Assembly (NCBI GenBank): GCA_964641965.1
Contig: CAZXLD010000021.1
Coordinates: forward strand, 14,311-78,310
Reading direction: 5' to 3'
DNA length: 64,000 nt
Source of the DNA: JAJDFU01 sp964641965
Lineage (GTDB): Bacteria; Bacteroidota; Bacteroidia; Chitinophagales; Saprospiraceae
Part shown: piece by piece, positions 59,805 to 64,000 of the stretch
How the letters are laid out: every line of letters starts with the position of its first letter
Numbering within the stretch: the stretch's first letter is position 1
The notes under the pieces: generated by a model
The model's database searches: none
What the model saw: the letters and a program-made list of their open reading frames with translations, nothing else
Told to the model about the DNA's origin: nothing
Position numbers and translations under genes: made by a program

Positions 59805-61859
59805 CTAAGTTGAGCTTTCCTGGTCCAACTTTTTTACCATAGTCAATACCGTAGCAATGGCAACGGTCTCACCAATTTCATCGTATACGTCTACATGCCA
59901 TTTAACAATCCCCTTTGCGATGTCCTCCTCTTTTCGTTTTTCCTGATCAACCTTTTCTTTGACGGTTAGCTGCACTCCGATGGTCATACCAGGATAAACC
60001 GGTTTGGTAAAACGGCATTCCTCCAGGCCGTAGTTTAATAGGACTGGACCCTTTTTGGGATCTACAAACAAACCGGCCGCCTTTGAAAGTACGAAATATC
60101 CATGAGCCACCCGTCCTTCGAAAACAGTTCCCTCCAAAGAAGTAACATCCATGTGAGCGTAGAAATTATCGCCGCTCACATTAGCAAAATTCACGATATC
60201 AGCCTCTGAAACTGTATGCTTGTGGGTGGTATAAGATTGCCCCACCTCCAGCTCCTCAAAGTGCAGCCGGAAAGGATGTATCACTGACTCTGTGCGTTCT
60301 GCTCCCGGCAAATAGCGGTGACTGATTTGGGTGAGCATGCTTGGATGCCCCTGTAAAGCCGTCCGCTGAAGGTAATGTAAAACCCCTCGCATCCCTCCCA
60401 TCTCTTCACCTCCGCCGGCCCGTCCAGGCCCGCCATGCATCAACATAGGCATGGGAGAACCGTGCCCGGTACTTTCCGGTGCACTTTGATCATTCAGGAT
60501 CAAAATCCGTCCATGATATGGAGCAGCCTCCATAACATATTCCGTCGCTATACCAGGATCAGCCGTGGCAATGGTGCTTACCAAAGAGCCTTTACCTTTA
60601 TTCGCCAGCTGAATACTTTCTTCCAGATCGCGGTAAGGCATCAGGGTGCTGACCGGCCCAAAGGCTTCTACAGTATGGCTGGACTCTTCTTCCATCGGAT
60701 GCGCATTTAAGAATAGTATTGGCGCCATAAAAGCACCTTTCTCCTTGTCTGCTCCAATCACTTCGAACTGCTCCAAATCCCCAAACACGATTTGAGCGTT
60801 CTGCTGAAGTTCCACTATGCGTTGCTTCACTTCCTTGACCTGATCTTTGCTCACCAGCGCCCCCATGCGAACCCCTTCTACCTTCGGATCGCCCAGGGTC
60901 GTTTTGCCTAGCTGACCGGCAAGCGCAATTTGTACATCCTCCAGATAGTCTTCAGGTACGATAATCCTGCGGATCGCAGTACAGCGCTGGCCCGCTTTAA
61001 TGGTCATCTCCCGTCGTACTTCCTTTATAAAATGATCAAAGGTTGGAGTGCCCGGCGCAGCATCTTCGGCCAAGATAGCAGCATTAAGGCTGTCTGCCTC
61101 CATATTAAAAGGCACGGCATACTCAATGATCGATGGATGAGTCTTCAGCATCCTGCCTGTAGAAGCAGATCCTGTGAAAGTGACCACATCCTGGCTGGTG
61201 ACCGGGTCCAGGATGCCGATCCCGCTTCCACAAACCAGTTGTAATGCACCATCCGGCAAAATACCGGAAGCCAGAATATCCCTTACTACGGCTTCAGTCA
61301 AGAAGCTGGTCACTTCGGACGGCTTGACAATAGCCGGAACACCGGCCAGCAAATTCACCGAAACTTTTTCGAGCATCCCCCAAACCGGAAAATTGAATGC
61401 ATTGATATGAATGGCGACTCCAGGTTTGGGCACCATGATATGCTGACCGATAAAAGTACCTTCTTTGGATAACCTGGCTGCCTCCCCATCTACGTAAAAC
61501 GGCTGATCCGGAAATTTTCGGCGGAGACTGGCAAAGGCAAATAAAGTACCAATGCCTCCATCGATATCTACCCAACTGTCGGTCTTGGTTGCCCCAGTTT
61601 TGGCGCTCAGGGGATAGTATTTCTTTCGAATACCATGCAAGTGGAGCGCCAGTTTTTTGAGCATGAGCCCGCGTTGTGGAAAGGTCATCTTGCGTAAGGC
61701 AGGTCCTCCGACTTGACGAGCATAATCCATCATGCCGGCATAATCCAGGCCTTCAGAGCCACAGGTCGCAATCAGATCACCGGTAATAGCATCATACTGG
61801 GGAATTCCATCACCCTCGTGAGGCACCCAGGCACCCTGGATGAAATTGTGCAGCTTCAT
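59805..61859 (-). CDS. paaZ: Bifunctional oxepin-CoA hydrolase/aldehyde dehydrogenase PaaZ
   Basis: A 684-residue two-domain enzyme of the phenylacetyl-CoA epoxide route. The N-terminal aldehyde dehydrogenase has catalytic Cys293 (IKAGQRCTAIRR) and Glu254 (NMEADSLN), near E. coli PaaZ Cys295/Glu256. The C-terminal MaoC-like hydratase domain (from about 530) has Asp563 and His568 in SGDNFYAHMD, matching E. coli Asp561/His566. Full length is kept. It opens the oxepin-CoA ring and oxidises the aldehyde. No paaABCDE or paaK lies in the window. Confidence 0.96.
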   Translation of the reverse strand: MKLHNFIQGAWVPHEGDGIPQYDAITGDLIATCGSEGLDYAGMMDYARQVGGPALRKMTFPQRGLMLKKLALHLHGIRKKYYPLSAKTGATKTDSWVDIDGGIGTLFAFASLRRKFPDQPFYVDGEAARLSKEGTFIGQHIMVPKPGVAIHINAFNFPVWGMLEKVSVNLLAGVPAIVKPSEVTSFLTEAVVRDILASGILPDGALQLVCGSGIGILDPVTSQDVVTFTGSASTGRMLKTHPSIIEYAVPFNMEADSLNAAILAEDAAPGTPTFDHFIKEVRREMTIKAGQRCTAIRRIIVPEDYLEDVQIALAGQLGKTTLGDPKVEGVRMGALVSKDQVKEVKQRIVELQQNAQIVFGDLEQFEVIGADKEKGAFMAPILFLNAHPMEEESSHTVEAFGPVSTLMPYRDLEESIQLANKGKGSLVSTIATADPGIATEYVMEAAPYHGRILILNDQSAPESTGHGSPMPMLMHGGPGRAGGGEEMGGMRGVLHYLQRTALQGHPSMLTQISHRYLPGAERTESVIHPFRLHFEELEVGQSYTTHKHTVSEADIVNFANVSGDNFYAHMDVTSLEGTVFEGRVAHGYFVLSKAAGLFVDPKKGPVLLNYGLEECRFTKPVYPGMTIGVQLTVKEKVDQEKRKEEDIAKGIVKWHVDVYDEIGETVAIATVLTMVKKLDQESST

Positions 61860-62184
61860 AAATGGTTTTTCAATGGTAAGGACAAGGCGAATGAATGTTC
61901 GTTTGTAAAGATAATCCTTACGGGATAGTTTTTTGGAATAACAAACCCAAATGTAGGGTCGCTGTGAGGAGGCCAGATGCTAACACCTTTAGTGTTGATA
62001 CGTAATACTCGATATACGATACTCCGCATCTGGTATTTCGTAAGCCGCAATTCGGCAATCAACCTTTTGCATGGGTCATTTTCCAATCTTTTCAACCTGG
62101 AAATTGGCCATTGAAAATCCAGGTCTCCCCATTCGATATTTACAACCTGAGATTTGGCATAAACCATACGTCGCTTGCAGTTCC
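61860..62184. repeat. Degenerate relative of the dispersed low-complexity repeat
   Basis: The 325-bp gap between paaZ and paaY carries no credible gene; a 136-residue minus-strand frame here is compositionally biased and overlaps the paaY end. The sequence contains the same kinds of words as the repeats at 35.2 and 42.8 kb: AACACCTTTAGTGTT (a TTTA-loop palindrome), TACTCGATATACGATACTCC and, on the minus strand, GATTGCCGAATTGCGG and ATCGAATGGGGAG. Similarity is loose and I claim only a family resemblance. Confidence 0.4.
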
Positions 62185-62778
62185 CTACTTTCTCGTTTCC
62201 TTCCAGGTTGCAAACAAAGCCTCTTGATCCGGTCTGTCTTTGGGTACTTCGCGTAAGGGTTGGCATGGTTTCAGGCTATCATGGCATTGTGCAGGAAGCT
62301 GTTGATAGAGCTGGGTACCTTTGGTTTTCCAGGCAATCATTTCATCGGTCACTTCCCGGATTACGCGGCCGGGATTTCCCACCACCAGACTACGAGGCGG
62401 AATGACCTCATCAGCCTTGATAAACGCAAGGGCTCCCACAATAGACTCCTTACCCACCACGACCCGGTCCATGATTACGGCATTCATGCCAATTAGCGTA
62501 TTTTCCTCCAGGGTGGCGCCATGAATCACAGCCCCATGGCCCACATGTGCTGATTCTTTCAGCCGCACCGTTACTCCGGGAAACATATGGATCGTACAGT
62601 TTTCCTGTACATTGCAACCGTCCTCTAGGATAATTTGCCCCCAGTCGCCTCGAATGGCAGCTCCCGGGCCCACGTATACGTCTTTTCCAATAATAACGTT
62701 ACCTATTACGGATGCCTGCGGATGGACAAACGCTTTTTGGTGGATAACTGGTTGATATCCATTGAACTCATAAATCAT
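62185..62778 (-). CDS. paaY: Phenylacetate-pathway thioesterase PaaY (gamma-carbonic-anhydrase fold)
   Basis: A 197-residue left-handed beta-helix protein of the gamma-carbonic-anhydrase superfamily. The hexapeptide repeats (VIGNVIIGKDVYVGPGAAIRGDWG, VQENCTIHMFPG, HVGHGAVIHGATL) hold the metal-site histidines. The C-terminal tail WKTKGTQLYQQLPAQCHDS followed by CQPLREV is diagnostic of PaaY rather than a general carbonic anhydrase. PaaY hydrolyses stalled CoA thioesters in phenylacetate breakdown. It lies 325 bp upstream of paaZ on the same strand. Confidence 0.9.
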   Translation of the reverse strand: MIYEFNGYQPVIHQKAFVHPQASVIGNVIIGKDVYVGPGAAIRGDWGQIILEDGCNVQENCTIHMFPGVTVRLKESAHVGHGAVIHGATLEENTLIGMNAVIMDRVVVGKESIVGALAFIKADEVIPPRSLVVGNPGRVIREVTDEMIAWKTKGTQLYQQLPAQCHDSLKPCQPLREVPKDRPDQEALFATWKETRK

Positions 62779-62907
62779 GCCGGCACTTGATTTAAGATGA
62801 TTGATTGAAAATTAAAAAACATGGTACACCTCGGCATGCCTTCCCATCGCACTCTACCTCTTCCTGCTCAGGTCCTCCACCATTAACCTTGCCTTGTTCT
62901 ATTCGTT

Positions 62908-63804
62908 ATGGCACAGTTTGCCTGGACATATACCGGAAAAAAAGGGCGTCCTTATCGGGTAGGCCTTTATCATGGTAACCGATCCGGAAATCTACTCATT
63001 CATTGCAATGCCAAAGTGATGATCATCGATTTCCAGGTTAAAGAAACTAAAACCTATACCTTTTTTCTGGAGGAGGAATTATGCCGTATACGACTGGAGC
63101 GCAAGGGCGATAGAATGTTCTACCATTTCGAAATTGATAAAGAGACAGATACGCCCTTAAATCGGGTTCGTAAGAAACAGGATCGCCGCCACCTTTGGCA
63201 GACACTTCTTTTCTTCGGTGGTATAATCTTTTTGGCTATCGTAACCGCATTAATCATTAGTTCCCTCCAACCAGACCCGGACGAAAAGTACAGGGCTGCT
63301 CAAGTAACTGCTATTGAGCAGTTGGAACAGGGAACAGGAACGATCCTGGCGCTGGATAACCCCAAAAATGGAGCTTTTAGTTACTCGATAACCTTGGATG
63401 GCGTGCTCTTGCAACGGAAGGAGAGTAGATCTGATATACAACGACAATGGGGAAAATTAGTCCAGGAGGGCGATGCCTTCCAGGTACTTTGGGAAAAAGA
63501 TCCCCCTTACGACAGTCAATTATTAATCGAATCGCCTACCCCCAAACAGATAGACCTATTCAAACAACGGGTTATGGAAAAAGAACAAGAAATGTTGACC
63601 GTCCGGCAGATGGAGGTACTGGAATGTTTTATCGACGAATCCTTGAAAAACAACCAGCTCCGGGTACTGCCCTTACTCTACCACCGAACGTTGTCTGTTG
63701 ATGAAAATGCATATTTCAATAAAGCGCAATTTCAAAATGAAATAAAACCTTTGCTCGAAGGCGTATCGGAATTATGCAGGCCGAACTTTGGGTCCTCCAA
63801 TTAG
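62908..63804 (+). CDS. Hypothetical single-pass membrane protein
   Basis: A 298-residue protein. Residues 1-85 are a beta-rich soluble domain (FAWTYTGKKGRPYRVGLYHG, LLIHCNAKVMIIDFQV). A single membrane helix lies at about 96-118 (LLFFGGIIFLAIVTALIISS), followed by a mostly helical region on the other side with no cysteine pattern or enzyme motif. I recognise no family. It is divergent from paaY. The 196 bp after it to the window end contain only a weak 7-bp inverted repeat (63830-63862) and no gene. Confidence 0.7.
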   Translation: MAQFAWTYTGKKGRPYRVGLYHGNRSGNLLIHCNAKVMIIDFQVKETKTYTFFLEEELCRIRLERKGDRMFYHFEIDKETDTPLNRVRKKQDRRHLWQTLLFFGGIIFLAIVTALIISSLQPDPDEKYRAAQVTAIEQLEQGTGTILALDNPKNGAFSYSITLDGVLLQRKESRSDIQRQWGKLVQEGDAFQVLWEKDPPYDSQLLIESPTPKQIDLFKQRVMEKEQEMLTVRQMEVLECFIDESLKNNQLRVLPLLYHRTLSVDENAYFNKAQFQNEIKPLLEGVSELCRPNFGSSN

Positions 63805-64000
63805 AATCATTGAAGGGATTGAGAACTAAGCCTTACCGTTAGCACCCCTTAACAAGTAAGGCAGTGCAGAACAGGGTTCGTTGATTTTGGGTGTAGGTAA
63901 GCCTAAGCCATCTAACATATACCCTAAACCGAATTTCCATCTACCTTAGCTCGACTTTAGCATTCTAAGCCCTTCTGTTTCCAGATGAAGAACAGACTTG

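Noticed and set aside
61856..62266. A 136-codon minus-strand frame between paaZ and paaY
   Set aside because: It overlaps the C-terminal coding part of paaY, and its sequence follows the low-complexity words of the intergenic repeat rather than a protein pattern.

Overview
The window reads as ordinary chromosomal DNA of a free-living Bacteroidota bacterium, most likely of the Saprospiria/Lewinella kind (the class is inference). The phylum evidence is direct. Two secreted proteins end in type IX secretion (T9SS) sorting domains. There is a PorE-type TPR/PD40/OmpA lipoprotein, a fused SecDF, an ECF sigma/FecR pair next to a TonB-dependent receptor, a DUF2807 lipoprotein and a fused alpha/beta E1 dehydrogenase, and some upstream regions carry the Bacteroidota promoter signature TAnnTTTG. 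I saw no rRNA, tRNA, CRISPR array, integrase, transposase or prophage gene.

Layout. 1-5.3 kb: a truncated di-heme cytochrome, a rhodanese lipoprotein with a small membrane partner, a D-2-hydroxyacid dehydrogenase, a bestrophin-type channel and a T9SS cargo protein. 5.5-11.5 kb: PorE-like lipoprotein, SecDF and the BON-LysM protein Kbp. 11.6-15.3 kb: a Tat-exported molybdenum hydroxylase pair (IorAB type) divergent from a c-type cytochrome lipoprotein and a probable unannotated mini membrane protein. 15.3-18.6 kb: a tandem 21-bp operator-like array before a TonB-C domain protein, then gdhA and a PPK2 kinase. 18.6-28.5 kb: a giant lamin-tail-repeat T9SS protein with a recent 489-bp internal duplication, a cold-shock protein, a conserved unknown, a GH3 beta-glucosidase lipoprotein, a THUMP rRNA methyltransferase and a DUF2807 lipoprotein. 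28.6-35.2 kb: a cell-surface signalling cluster (TonB receptor, small outer-membrane protein, STN-domain repeat protein, FecR anti-sigma, ECF sigma). 35.2-42.9 kb: a dispersed low-complexity repeat, two paralogous TPR membrane proteins, Lnt, a cysteine-dioxygenase/methyltransferase fusion, thioredoxin, a porin, and a second, inverted copy of the dispersed repeat. 43-53.5 kb: ackA-pta, a SPOR-like protein, an AI-2E family exporter, an MscS-type channel, a family 9 glycosyltransferase and a CPA1 antiporter. 53.6-64 kb: a PLP decarboxylase, then a same-strand run of E1 dehydrogenase, crotonase, SDR/DUF2867, PaaZ and PaaY, and finally an unknown membrane protein.

How the parts work together. Most of the window is housekeeping and envelope biology: protein export (SecDF, T9SS, Lnt), overflow acetate metabolism (Pta-AckA), nitrogen assimilation (GdhA) and ring-cleavage aromatic catabolism (PaaZ/PaaY/crotonase, without the PaaABCDE oxygenase in view). 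The two parts most worth study are the cysteine dioxygenase fused to a SAM methyltransferase, and the ECF/FecR locus in which the STN signalling domain sits on a GLFN-repeat surface protein rather than on the TonB receptor. Start codons were moved inward from the longest reading frame where a signal peptide, a known N terminus or a promoter demanded it; each entry says so.
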